64,000 bases of DNA from Ceratobasidium sp. AG-K (Eukaryota > Basidiomycota > Agaricomycetes > Cantharellales > Ceratobasidiaceae), in assembly GCA_037039685.1 (NCBI GenBank), contig JAWNGF010000003.1, positions 3,162,001 through 3,226,000 on the forward strand, in the 5' to 3' direction. The notes under the pieces are model-generated. The model was not told where the DNA came from. It worked only from the letters and a program-made list of their open reading frames with translations, and made no database searches. This document shows, piece after piece, positions 54,814-64,000 of this stretch; position 1 is the first letter of the stretch; every line of letters begins with the position of its first letter. A program made the translations under genes and the position numbers.

Positions 54814-54818
54814 AAACC

Positions 54819-57800
54819 CTGAGATTTCCTGGGCACCCTTCTCTATCAAATGGAGAATGGAGGCCAATATCCAAGCAAAAGCAGGGATGTTACAAGAACT
54901 TCCCGAAGAACTCAAGGACTTTGCTGATGTCTTTGACAAAGAAAAATACGACAAGCTACCGGAACACAGGGAATGGGACTGCAAAATTGACTTCCATGAC
55001 AACAACAGGCTTCCAAAACCAAGGAAAGCTTATCCCCTCTCACCAAGAGAAAGGGAAGCCACAAAGGAGTATGTGAAGTCGGAACTCAAGTCAGGGAGAA
55101 TCAGACCCAGTAACTCCCCCGTTGCTGCTAGTCTATTCTTTGTCACAAAGGCACTGAAACCAGGACAAACCGTGCCAGACCTGAGACCAGTCGTCGACTA
55201 CAGAGGGGCAAATGCAGAAACTATTCCAGACCGCTACCCCATACCTCTGATGGATCAGCTTCTGGAAATATTCAAAAAAACTGGTGACAAATCAAACGAG
55301 GAACTTTTCATCACCCCCCTGGACCTGAAGAATGGTTTCTGGAATGTGAGAACCAGAGAAGGAGATGAATGGAAAACAGCATTCAGCACTTGCAAAGGCC
55401 TCTTTGAGTATACTGTGATGGCCTTTGGACTGAAAAATGCACCTTCGATCTTTCAAAGAATGATGGACAACATCTTCAGAGACCTGATTGGAAAGAAGAT
55501 AGTAGTCTACATTGACGACATCTTGATCATCTCTAGGGGAAGAGATCAACACACTCTGGACATCAGAGAAGTCCTTGAAAGACTACAAAAAAACAATCTG
55601 TATGGGAATCTCAAAAAGTGCACTTTCTATGGCAAAAAAGCTGATTGGGTGGGATTTGTTGTGGACAACAATGGTATCTCCATGAACAAGGACAAAATCA
55701 AGACTATCCAGGAATGGCCTGTTCCAAAAACCATCAAGCAACTACAAGCTTTTGTTGGCTTCTGCAACTTCTACAGGAGATTTGTAGTTTCTTTCTCCTC
55801 CATTGTGAAACCCTTGACCCAACTTACACGAAAGGACCAGAAATGGGAATGGAAGGAAGTACATCAAGAAGCCTTCAAAAACCTGAAGAAAATGATCTCG
55901 GAAGAGCCGGTACTGGCACACCCAGATGAATCAAAACAATACTTCCTAGAAACTGATGCCTCAGGAGTCGCTTTAGGAGCAATCCTTAGTCAACAACAAG
56001 ATGACGGATACTTGCACCCTATTGGCTTCCTCTCCAAGAGCTTCAAAGATGCGGAATTGAACTACGACACACACGACAAGGAACTTTTTGCTATCATTGA
56101 AGCACTGAGACACTGGCGCATTCACCTGGAAGGAACAAAGGAACCTGTGATCATCTATACAGACCACAAAAACTTGACCTACTGGAAGGACTCTGTCAAT
56201 TTCAACCAAAGACACCACAGATGGCTTCTGATGCTAGCAAGTTACAAATTCGAAATCCACTATCGGCCTGGGAAGATGTCGGAAAAACCAGACATTCTCT
56301 CTAGAAGAAGCGACCATGGGGACATTGCATCTGCAGAACAGACTATGATATCCGCCATGATGGGATCAGACCTCATGAGTGAACTCAAAGAAGCACAGGA
56401 AGAGGACAAAGCCTTGCAAACCTTGATTACCAGCACAAAGGACAAAGAGTCCCTTCCACCTTCCGTGAAAAGACAATTCAACGACTACAAATGGGAGGAA
56501 GACCTCCTGTGGTATCAAGGAAGGATTGTCGTCCCTGACAAAAAAGACATCAAACTGAAGCTACTACAACTACATCACGACACACCCATGGCTGGTCACC
56601 AAGGACAAGCAAGGACCTTGGAACTTCTCTCAAGACGATACTATTGGCCAGGCATGAAAAGCCAAGTGAATTGATTTGTTGAAAGCTGCGAAATCTGCCA
56701 AAGGGGGAAGGGAAGCAAAGGACACTTGCTGCTCAAACCCTTACCCATCCTGGAAAAACCCTGGGAAAACATTGCTTACAATTTTATCGTGAAACTACCA
56801 AAATCGGAGGGTTTTGACAGTGTCCTTGTGGTTGTAGACCGTTTCTCAAGAATGGCACATTTCATCGCTTGCAACGAAGCTACCAACTCGGAACAACTTG
56901 CTGACATCTTCATCAGGGAAGTATGGCGCCTCCACGGCTTCCCAAAAACCACTGTCTCTGATAGAGGAACAACTTTCAAATCTCACTTCCTGGAGGCGGT
57001 GTACAAACGACTCAATATCCAACCAACCTTCAGCACGGCCTTCCACCCAGAAACTGATGGCCTTGCAGAAAAAACAAACCAATGGCTAGAAGGATGGCTG
57101 AGAATATTTTGCAACCATCAACAAGACAACTGGGCCAAATGGCTACCAATCGCGGAGTTCTGCCACAACAATCACAGGAATCGAGTCACAAGCAAGTCAC
57201 CGTTTGAAATAGTCTACGGAATGACTCCAAAGTGGACCATCGAGGACTACATGACTCACTCTCCGGAAGGTGACAAATGGACAAACGACATGGAGACCAT
57301 GTGGGAAGAAGCAAAGGCAATGATGGAGTACCACCAAACAAAGGAAGAGCTCCCAAAGCACCAGTACAAAGAAGGGGACAACGTGTGGCTCCTGACTACC
57401 AATATCAAGACTAGGCGCCCAAGCAAGAAGCTTGATGACAAGAAGACCAGCCCCTTCGTTGTCAAAAACAAATCTCTTCACACGCCTACCAGCTTGATCT
57501 CCCCAAGTCCATGAAAATACATGACATTTTCCATGGAAACATGTTGACTCACTACAAGGAAGATGTGGATTTCCATCAAAACCAACCCTGACCTCCGCCG
57601 ATTGTTACGGAAGAAGGGGAGGAGGAATATGAAATAGAAAAGATCATTGATTGGCATCAAGACCCTGATGGACTGAAATATTGTATCAGATGGAAAGGCT
57701 ATGGACCTCTAGAAGACATGGAAGAACAGGCAGAGAAATTTGCCGATATGACTCCAGTGATGAGAAAGTTCCAGAAGGACTTTCCCACCGGCCCTCTTCC

Positions 57801-58260
57801 CCCAAATTTCAAACCACAAGAATACAAAAGGACGAGAGGAAAGGCAGCTGAAGTCCTCATCCCAGCTACTCAGCCTACTCACACTAGTCCGCTCTTAGCC
57901 CACTCTCCCACCGCTTTTTCAAAAAACTTTTTATATCCTTCGCAATGGCCCCTATCCGCTCCAACAACACCGCTGCTGCCGCCCATCTTGCCTCCTACAG
58001 GCTCAGTGCTGCCTATGGCAAGGCCATCATGGCCGGAGGACCTGGCAAATTCGCCATCAACTGCAGGGCTGCAGCGCCCTGGTCCCTCAAGGAGGCCAGG
58101 AAACTGGCCAACAACCTCGAGCCTGGGGTTCACCTTGGCTACATCCCCTTTGCCAAACAAGGCAACCTCAAGTGGGATGAGGAACGCAAGTCCCTCATCC
58201 ACCCCCAACTTGGCTCCCTCCTCTGGGTTAGCCACCCCAACGCCCGGCCCTCGGACCTGA
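54819..58260 (+). pseudogene. pol: E10 pol, main part: one nonsense in integrase, one frameshift
   Basis: The frame is continuous with 47158-47541 once E11 is removed. RT motif A reads TPLDLKNGFW and YIDD is at 55508-55519. RNase H motifs ETDASG, DKELFA and YTDHKNL are intact. Integrase has HHDTPMAGHQ, then TGA at 56672 (Arg position before the CxxC), CEICQRGKG, and the core with its first Asp changed to Asn (AYNF, 56780-56782); SDRGTTF and ETDGLAE remain. A 1-nt deletion near 57469 and TGA at 57589 precede the chromodomain (YEIEKIIDW, IRWKGYGP). The tail then overlaps ORF3 for 316 nt. Confidence 0.93.
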
Positions 58261-59054
58261 CCGCCATCGGTCAAAGCAAATATTACCACTGCCGAGGATG
58301 CATCAGACTTACTGTCCGCGCCGTGGTTACCAAGAGTGCCGATGCCTGGAACAGGGACACCAGCTACAAATGGGAAGGCGACAAGTGGTTCAAGTGCAAA
58401 ACCGACCCCCGCATCGCCTCGGCCAATGGAGGACATGTCGACAATGAAGGAACCTGGTGGAGCAATTGCTCCTATGACTTCACCAGCGGCTGGCCCGCCT
58501 CTTGTGAGTGGCAGAAAAAGCCTGAACCACCAGTCGCTGACAACACTTACACCAAATCCCCACTCTCCGCTACCAACTGGTCAAAATGCGCAGGCGAAAT
58601 CAAGGAGGAGACAATCGATGTCCCTCCCCCTCCTGCCATCACCGAGGAAGATGCCAAGCGAGTCGAGCGAGAATGGAACGCGACCTGGCACAGGGCCCGG
58701 GAAAATGTCGAGGCCCTCATTGCCGACGTCGGGCAGGCAATCGCCAACCTTGAGCCCCACCCGCCGGCCGATTGCATGCCTTGCAACGCAAACGTCCTGG
58801 AGGCCTACCGCCTTGTCCAGTGCAGATCCAGGACAGTCGACCAGCTCAACAAATGGCTCAACCACCGACAGGAGCAGTGGGCACTCCGAGAGCAGGAAGA
58901 ACTTGAGCGCCTCCAACAACGGCACCAGGAGGAGCTTGACAAGCTCTACCAGGAGAAGTGGGACCGCATGAACAAGGTCCTCGAGTCGGACATGCGGAAC
59001 CTGGCGGAACGTGTTGGCTGGCTGGAGCTAAAGGAATGGGTCGCCCGCAGATAG
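57945..59054 (+). CDS. E10 ORF3: intact 369-aa protein, diverged member of the family
   Basis: The ATG at 57945 (MAPIRSNNTAAAAH) lies in the pol tail, in the -1 frame. The core aligns with E11 ORF3 through LGSLLWVSHPNARPSDL and YYHCRGC (Cys116, Cys119), in the same order and spacing. It has about 115 more residues, including a central Cys/Trp-rich part (WSNCSYDFTSGWPASCEW) and a C-terminal helix with strong coiled-coil character (about 300-366, RQEQWALREQEELERLQQ). There is no signal peptide or membrane helix. A CT-rich leader (about 57870-57944) precedes it. It stays fully open although gag and pol carry nonsense codons. The function is unknown. Confidence 0.85.
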   Translation: MAPIRSNNTAAAAHLASYRLSAAYGKAIMAGGPGKFAINCRAAAPWSLKEARKLANNLEPGVHLGYIPFAKQGNLKWDEERKSLIHPQLGSLLWVSHPNARPSDLTAIGQSKYYHCRGCIRLTVRAVVTKSADAWNRDTSYKWEGDKWFKCKTDPRIASANGGHVDNEGTWWSNCSYDFTSGWPASCEWQKKPEPPVADNTYTKSPLSATNWSKCAGEIKEETIDVPPPPAITEEDAKRVEREWNATWHRARENVEALIADVGQAIANLEPHPPADCMPCNANVLEAYRLVQCRSRTVDQLNKWLNHRQEQWALREQEELERLQQRHQEELDKLYQEKWDRMNKVLESDMRNLAERVGWLELKEWVARR

Positions 59055-59082
59055 GCCCAGGCGCTCCACTACCTGGCCCTAT

Positions 59083-59094
59083 GTGGGGGGGCAA
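59083..59094 (+). other. Polypurine tract of E10
   Basis: GTGGGGGGGCAA directly before the 3' LTR. Confidence 0.8.
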
Positions 59095-59581
59095 TGTCGT
59101 GACCTGTCCCTCCCTCTCTCTCTTTCTGTGGTCTCGTGGCTTGTACTAGCGCCTTATGCGCCCTTTCTGTATAAATGTGCCCTCTCCCTCGTTTAGTGAG
59201 GTGTATGGATGACGTGTCACCATGAGTCATATGACTCATGCTGTTTTCTATTGGCTGGCCTACGCAGCCCCTTTATGACTTGGACTTTGACTCAGGCATG
59301 TGACTCATGTATTTACTATGACTCACTTGCTTTCTGAGTATATATACTGGCTTGCAAGCATGGTCACCCCCAGCTTGCTTTGCCTTGTCAACTCTCCCTG
59401 CAGTGTGTGATTAGAGGCACTTGGCTACTTAGCCACTACAGCAGCCACTTGGGATTTGGAGCTAGAACTTCTACTTAGAAGCTAGCAATTTCCCTTAGCG
59501 ATTTAGTCTACTTAGACTTATTGCTCACGGTCAACAAGGCGATTAGCAGTTGTCAACTCTACTACTTAGCAGGTTGCAACA
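59095..59581 (+). repeat. 3' LTR of E10
   Basis: 487 bp, TGTCGTGACC...GGTTGCAACA, then GAACA. Confidence 0.95.
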
Positions 59582-62437
59582 GAACAGAAGGGAGTCTTGA
59601 TCTCATCCCAGAAGAAGTCAAGGAGTTTTGCAAAGTGTTTAGCAAAGAGAAATTCAAGCGCATCCCTGACCATTGCCCATATGATTGCACTACTGATTTC
59701 AAAGGAGGCGGTGAACTTCCAAAACCAGCAAGACCAATACCTTTGTCCCCTGCCAAATCCATTGCAATGAGGGAATACCTTGACAAGGAACTAGCCTCTG
59801 GGAAAATCAGACCAAGCAAGTCACCTATTGCTTCAGCATGTATTTTTTCTCAAAAAGCCTGGACCCCTGGGAGGACTAAGACTGGTACAAGACCTAAGGC
59901 CCGTTAACACTATAACAAAGGACGATCGCTTTCCCATGCCTCTCATGGAAGATCTTTTGGACAAAATAAAGGATGCAAAAATCTTCACAAAGATTAACCT
60001 CAGGATGGGTTTCAATAACATCTGTATCAGAGAAGGTGACAAATGGAAAACCACATTCAGAACAAAGGAAGGGCTATTTGAATACATGGTCATGCCATTT
60101 GGACTAAAGAATGCACCTGCTACTTTCCAACAATATATGAATCACATTTTCCACAGCCTTATCAACGTATGCGTTATTGTCTTCATTGATGACATCCTGG
60201 TTTTTTCAAAGAATTGTTTGCAACATGTAGAAGATGTGCAAAAGGTACTCCAGATCCTTAAGGAAAACTACCTCTTTGCAAAACTACTGAAGTGCAAATT
60301 CTTTGTCACGGAGCTAATTTATACAGGTCTACAAATCAGCAAGGAAGGAATTTCTATGGACAAAGAGAAGATCAAAGCAATAAAGGAATGGAAGGAACTG
60401 AAAACTGTAAAACAAGTCCAAGCCTTTTTAGGATTTGCAAATTTCTACAGAAGATTCTTTCCTGGTTTTTCCACTATTGCCAAATCCCTCACTAGTCTGA
60501 CGCAAAAGGATCTGTCATGGAAATGGGAACACAAGGAACAAAAGGCTTTTGACAAACTCAAAGACATGATTTGCAAGGACCCAGTGCTGCAACACCCCAA
60601 CCCTGAAAAACCATTCTTTCTCAAAACTGACGCTAGCAGAGTAGCGATGGGAGCGATACTCTCTCAAAGACAAGAAGACGGGAGGTTACATCCTATTGCA
60701 TTCCTGTCTAAGTCTTTCAACCAAGCACAATGAACTACGATGTTCATGACAAGGAACTTATGGCAATCATCAAAGCACTCACACATTGGAGGCTTTACCT
60801 GGAAGGGACAAAGGAGAAAATCACGATATACACGGACCACAGAAACCTCCAGTTCTGGAAAGACACAAAAATGTTCAATTGGAGACATGCACGCTGGCAC
60901 CAAATACTTGCTTCTTACAACTTTGTAAGTGTATACCGGCCAGGAATCCTCTTGCAAAAACCAGACCTACTGTTTAGAAGGGCTGACCACACCAAAATCC
61001 CATCAGCAGAACAAGTCATGATTGCTGATGAAAAATTCCAAGGTTTTGCAGGAGGATTCAAGGAAGACATCATTAGTGATATTATCAAAGCACAATGGGA
61101 AGATCCAGGTCTACATGGAGTAATGGAACTCTGCAAGAAGAAAGAATCGCTACCTAGGAGTATTCTGTCCAGTGTAAGGGATTACAAACTACACAAATGA
61201 CTACTGTGGTACAAAGGAAAGATTGTAGTTCTGGAAGACAAGGATTGCCGTTTAACGGTATTGAGGCTGCATCATGACTCACCAATTGCCAGTCATCAAG
61301 GACATGCAAGACACCCTGGAACTCGTTTCAAGATGCTACTACTGTCCAGGAATGAAGCCAAGCGTCAACAAATATGTAGATTCATGCAAGCGGTGTCAAA
61401 GGGCAAAAGGTACAAAAATGCAAGCTCCTTTGAAACCGTTACAGATTGCAAATGAGCCATGGGAGGACATAGCGTACAACTTCATCGTAAAACTTCCTAA
61501 ATCAAAGGGAATGGACAGATTCTCCAGAATTGCTCATTTCATACCATGCAGAGAGTTGCACAAGGCAAACAAATTAGCAGAGCTATTCCTGTGCAACATC
61601 TGGAAGCTTCATGGATTTCCCAAAAGCACTGTATCAGACCATGGAAGCACTTTTAACAGCAAACTGCTAAAAGCAATCTATGAGAAGATTGGGGTCTCAC
61701 CTGCTTTTAGTACCGTGTACCACCCTCAAACTGACAGAATTACGGAACAAGTTAACCAATGGATAGAAGCATGGCTGTGCACCTTAATCAATCACCATCA
61801 GGACAATTGGGTGGAATTACTGCCTATTGCCAAATTCTGTTACAACATGCACAAGCACAGAGTAACAGGAAAGAGCCCATTTGAACTTGTCTATGGAAAG
61901 GAACCATTATGGAATGTATCCAGCGTAGTAACAGAAGTTCCTGAAGCAAACACAGTAACAACAAGATGGGAAGAAGCTAGGAAGGAGGCTATTGCCACTA
62001 TGGAACTACATCAAATAAGGGAAGGAAACGTCAAGGAGGAATACAAGGAAGGAGATCTCATATGGTTATTTCGACCAGACATCAAATCAAACAGACTGTC
62101 CAAAAAGCTGGATAACAAGAAGTTCAGACCCTTCCCAGTGAAGAAAAAAATTTCCTCTCATGCATACAAACTCAAACTACTGCTGACAATGAAAAAATAC
62201 CCCATATTTCATATTGATCTTCTGAGCCAGTACAAGACAGACAAGGAATTCAATTGGAACCAACCACGTCCTCTGCCAATTGTGACAGAAGAAGGAAGCA
62301 AAGAATATGAAGTAGAAAAGGTTGTTGATTGGAAAGTGACAAAGGAAGGAGTATTCTGTAGAATCCAATGGAAGGGGTACAGGGAGGAAGACGACATGGA
62401 ACAACAGGCCAAGGACATCAGGCACCTTTACAAATAG
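59582..62437 (+). pseudogene. pol: E9 pol, RT to chromodomain (after E10), broken
   Basis: RT starts GSLDLIPEEVKEF; a frameshift near 59840 follows SPIASAC. Motif A is KINLRMGF (Asn for Asp) and the active site FIDD. Another 1-nt loss near 60730 splits RNase H (TDASRVAMG, then DKELMAI and YTDHRNL). TGA at 61198 and a frameshift near 61270 break the linker. Integrase has the zinc region, Asn for the first core Asp (AYNF, 61478-61480) and lacks about nine residues between GMD and RFSR. The chromodomain (YEVEKVVDW, IQWKGYREEDDMEQ) stops at 62435; the tail frame (62596-62982) continues over ORF3 after a shift. Confidence 0.9.
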
Positions 62438-62600
62438 TACGCAAGTTCCTTTAACAACACCCTGAAGCACCTGCACCTGCAAACTTCAAAGGAAAGATAA
62501 AAGGGCAAAAGGCTGAGGACTGGGAACCCATCTGCAAAGCTAGCAACTACTCCAAGTCAAACTCTTCACTCTACACTTTCAATCTTTTTTGCTCTTTGCA

Positions 62601-63365
62601 ATGCCTGCCATCTCCCACTCCACTATCACCAACAACCTCATCCGCGTCCTCAATGGACTGGCATTTGCTACAGCTAGGATCCTTGACGCCGGAGCGGCGC
62701 TGTATGTTTTCAAGAGGTTCCAACAAAGCCCGGGCCCGATGCAGTTCCAAGCATCCAACAACACTCTCCACTCAGACCTGGGGGAGTTCCAATGGGTTGG
62801 AAAGAAATGGCCTAAAAGAATGCAACTGGCAAGGAAGGACATCTCCATGTGCCAAGGATGCACAGCATTCCAGGTCTTGGAGGTGGTCCTCCTGTCCACC
62901 CATATGCTTGGAGTTGTCAAGTGGTGGCAAGAAGGGGCATACTCAAGCGTATGGGTACTGGGAGCTCATGGAAGGCCGCTGACACTTTGACCCAAGTGGA
63001 ACAACGCTTGGGACACCAACTTTGAAAAAGACCTGAGTGACTGGAGGATGGAAGGGGGAAGATACCAGAGGGAAAAGTTTGGATGGGCGCTGTATTGGTG
63101 CAGGAAGGAGGAGATGGACGTATTGGCATGGAAGGAGGTCAAACCAGACGTACGGCAATGGGACAAGGAATTTGTGCAGACCCAGAAGAGGGTGATGGAC
63201 TGGAGCAAGGCAGATTGGACAAAGGAGGAGACATGGGAGGAATGGGAGAAGTTTTTGGACAAACCAGGTAACACTGTGTTCAATCCCATTGACCTGACGC
63301 TGGACAAGGATGAGGGGTTGAAGGAGTATGTACTTCAAAAGGGCAAGGAGTGCACAACACAGTAA
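62601..63365 (+). pseudogene. E9 ORF3, one nonsense codon
   Basis: The ATG at 62601 (MPAISHSTITNNL) opens 254 codons with a single TGA at 62988 after GRPLTL, where relatives have a Gln or Arg. It keeps LHSDLGEFQWVGKKWPKRM, MCQGCTAF, the DWSKADWTKEETWEEWEKF segment and the end PGNTVFNPIDLTLDKDEG. A CT-rich leader lies before the ATG. Confidence 0.88.
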
Positions 63366-63394
63366 GCCCGTTTGAGTCCCCCAAACGGACTCTT

Positions 63395-63406
63395 AAGGGG
63401 GAGTAA
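63395..63406 (+). other. Polypurine tract of E9
   Basis: AAGGGGGAGTAA directly before the 3' LTR. Confidence 0.82.
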
Positions 63407-63874
63407 TGTTGTGAGCCAGCTCACTCCATTGGACTCACCCTGCATCTTGCCTGTCTGTTCCCTTGCTTGTTGTTTTTGTTTATGTTATGTTTGTACTTTC
63501 CTGTGCCATGTTGCCACCTCTTTGTGGCCTTTCTGTTACATTGTGTAACGTGGCTGTGCTTTGTACAAGTCATGACTGCCTGTGCAGCATGACTCACATG
63601 GACACTCCTGGTTGGCTTGTATGTATGACTTGTGTGGCTGCGCCTTGTATGACTCAACCTCTTTCTGAATATATATAGAGGACCAACAAGCCTGGTAACC
63701 CCAGCTTGTTTTGTCTTGTCAAACATTCCCTTTGAGTGACACTTTGAACCACCCCTACCCTTAAGAGTCTACAGCCACTTAAGTGTGGTGCCATTCAAGA
63801 GCTCTCCTAGGTCTTAGTGCCGTCCACTCTCCATTGTGGCTTGTCCCACAGCCACCAAGAAGAAGCTTACGACA
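63407..63874 (+). repeat. 3' LTR of E9
   Basis: 468 bp, TGTTGTGAGC...CTTACGACA, followed by CTGGT. Confidence 0.93.
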
Positions 63875-64000
63875 CTGGTCCACATGAATAGGAGATGATG
63901 AGCCAAATCTTCTTCTCATCAGAAGTGGTGGCATAATAGGAATTGGCAATATAATTTGCACAGGAATAAGTAAAATCCATGGCCTTGGCTCCGTGTTCAC
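63875..64000 (-). pseudogene. gag: E8 gag, middle part beyond E9
   Basis: On the minus strand one frame reads AKAMDFTYSCANYIANSYYA, then TSDEKKIWLIISYSCGP. This aligns with E1 and E4 Gag (FKSQCTLYINHTSPQATTEQ, KITYIMGYCKGPAYVW). It joins 41583 in frame when E9 and one 5-bp repeat are removed. Gag is cut by the window end. Confidence 0.75.

Larger units (their letters stand above)
44426..59581 (+). mobile_element. E10: Gypsy element of a second LTR family, split by E11
   Basis: LTRs of 487 bp at each end differ at 11 positions by eye, all transitions. The target duplication is GAACA (44421-44425, 59582-59586). Taking E11 and one AAACC out restores a single pol frame across the insertion point. 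It has its own gag type (like E2), pol, and a longer ORF3. Confidence 0.95.
41584..63874 (+). mobile_element. E9: chromodomain Gypsy element, split by E10
   Basis: Both LTRs are 468 bp (41584-42051, 63407-63874) with about 19 differences by eye. E10 sits after the start of pol (GAACA on each side). E9 is nested in E8 gag. It is closest to E3. Gag and pol are heavily broken. Confidence 0.93.
38421..64000 (-). mobile_element. E8: outermost Gypsy element, split by E9, both ends missing
   Basis: Only the internal part is present: gag (window end to 63875, then 41583 to 40803) and pol (40802 to 38421), ending inside the integrase zinc domain at the E6 LTR. E9 lies within gag between 41583 and 63875. 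The 5 bp on each side are CTGCT and CTGGT, a target duplication with one mismatch; removing E9 joins the Gag chain as SYSCGP then AVDWIW. It is closest to E1 but clearly different. Confidence 0.85.

Overview
The window is a dense nest of Ty3/Gypsy LTR retrotransposons from a filamentous fungus, almost certainly a basidiomycete. The pieces of cellular-type gene that remain have short introns (47-90 nt, mostly GTAAGT or GTGAGT donors). The element families (chromodomain integrases of the Tf1/sushi type) resemble those I associate with Rhizoctonia/Ceratobasidium genomes; that genus-level guess is inference. I see no tRNA, rRNA, CRISPR or intact host gene. Eleven elements are named E1-E11 here. 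Most are broken by in-frame TGA or TAA codons that look like C-to-T changes.

Layout. 1-5039: E1 (minus), cut by the window edge. 5040-6146: E2, a gag/protease remnant (minus). 6147-13229: E3, a chromodomain element (minus) whose 5' LTR is cut by E4. 13230-15487: E4 (plus), an inverted partial copy of E1. 15496-18342: a probable unrelated LTR, an unassigned ORF and a diverged tandem repeat. 18343-21188: E5, the 3' half of an element (plus). 21189-24026: a broken six-exon gene whose first intron holds a 669-bp near-perfect hairpin transposon. 24027-38420: E6 (minus), split by E7 (25476-32658, minus, target duplication CTTGG). 38421-64000: E8 (minus), split by E9 (41584-63874, plus), itself split by E10 (44426-59581, plus, duplication GAACA), itself split by E11 (47542-54813, plus, duplication AAACC). 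Removing the nested elements in turn restores a continuous reading frame in E10 and continuous homology in E6, E8 and E9.

How the elements work. Each codes for Gag, then Pol (protease, reverse transcriptase, RNase H, integrase, chromodomain) in the -1 frame. A G-GGA-AAA heptamer just before the gag stop is kept in six elements of different subfamilies. In the chromodomain elements the predicted 5' end of the RNA is complementary to the primer-binding site, and the two co-vary between subfamilies, which points to Tf1-type self-priming. LTRs carry clusters of TGACTCA (Gcn4/AP-1-like) sites upstream of TATA.

The most novel feature is a third ORF (ORF3) between pol and the 3' LTR in every chromodomain element whose 3' end is present. 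It is a Trp-rich soluble protein with a C-x-G-C motif, overlaps the Pol tail in another frame, and is not envelope-like. E11 is the best-preserved element: its pol and ORF3 are fully open and its gag has two nonsense codons.
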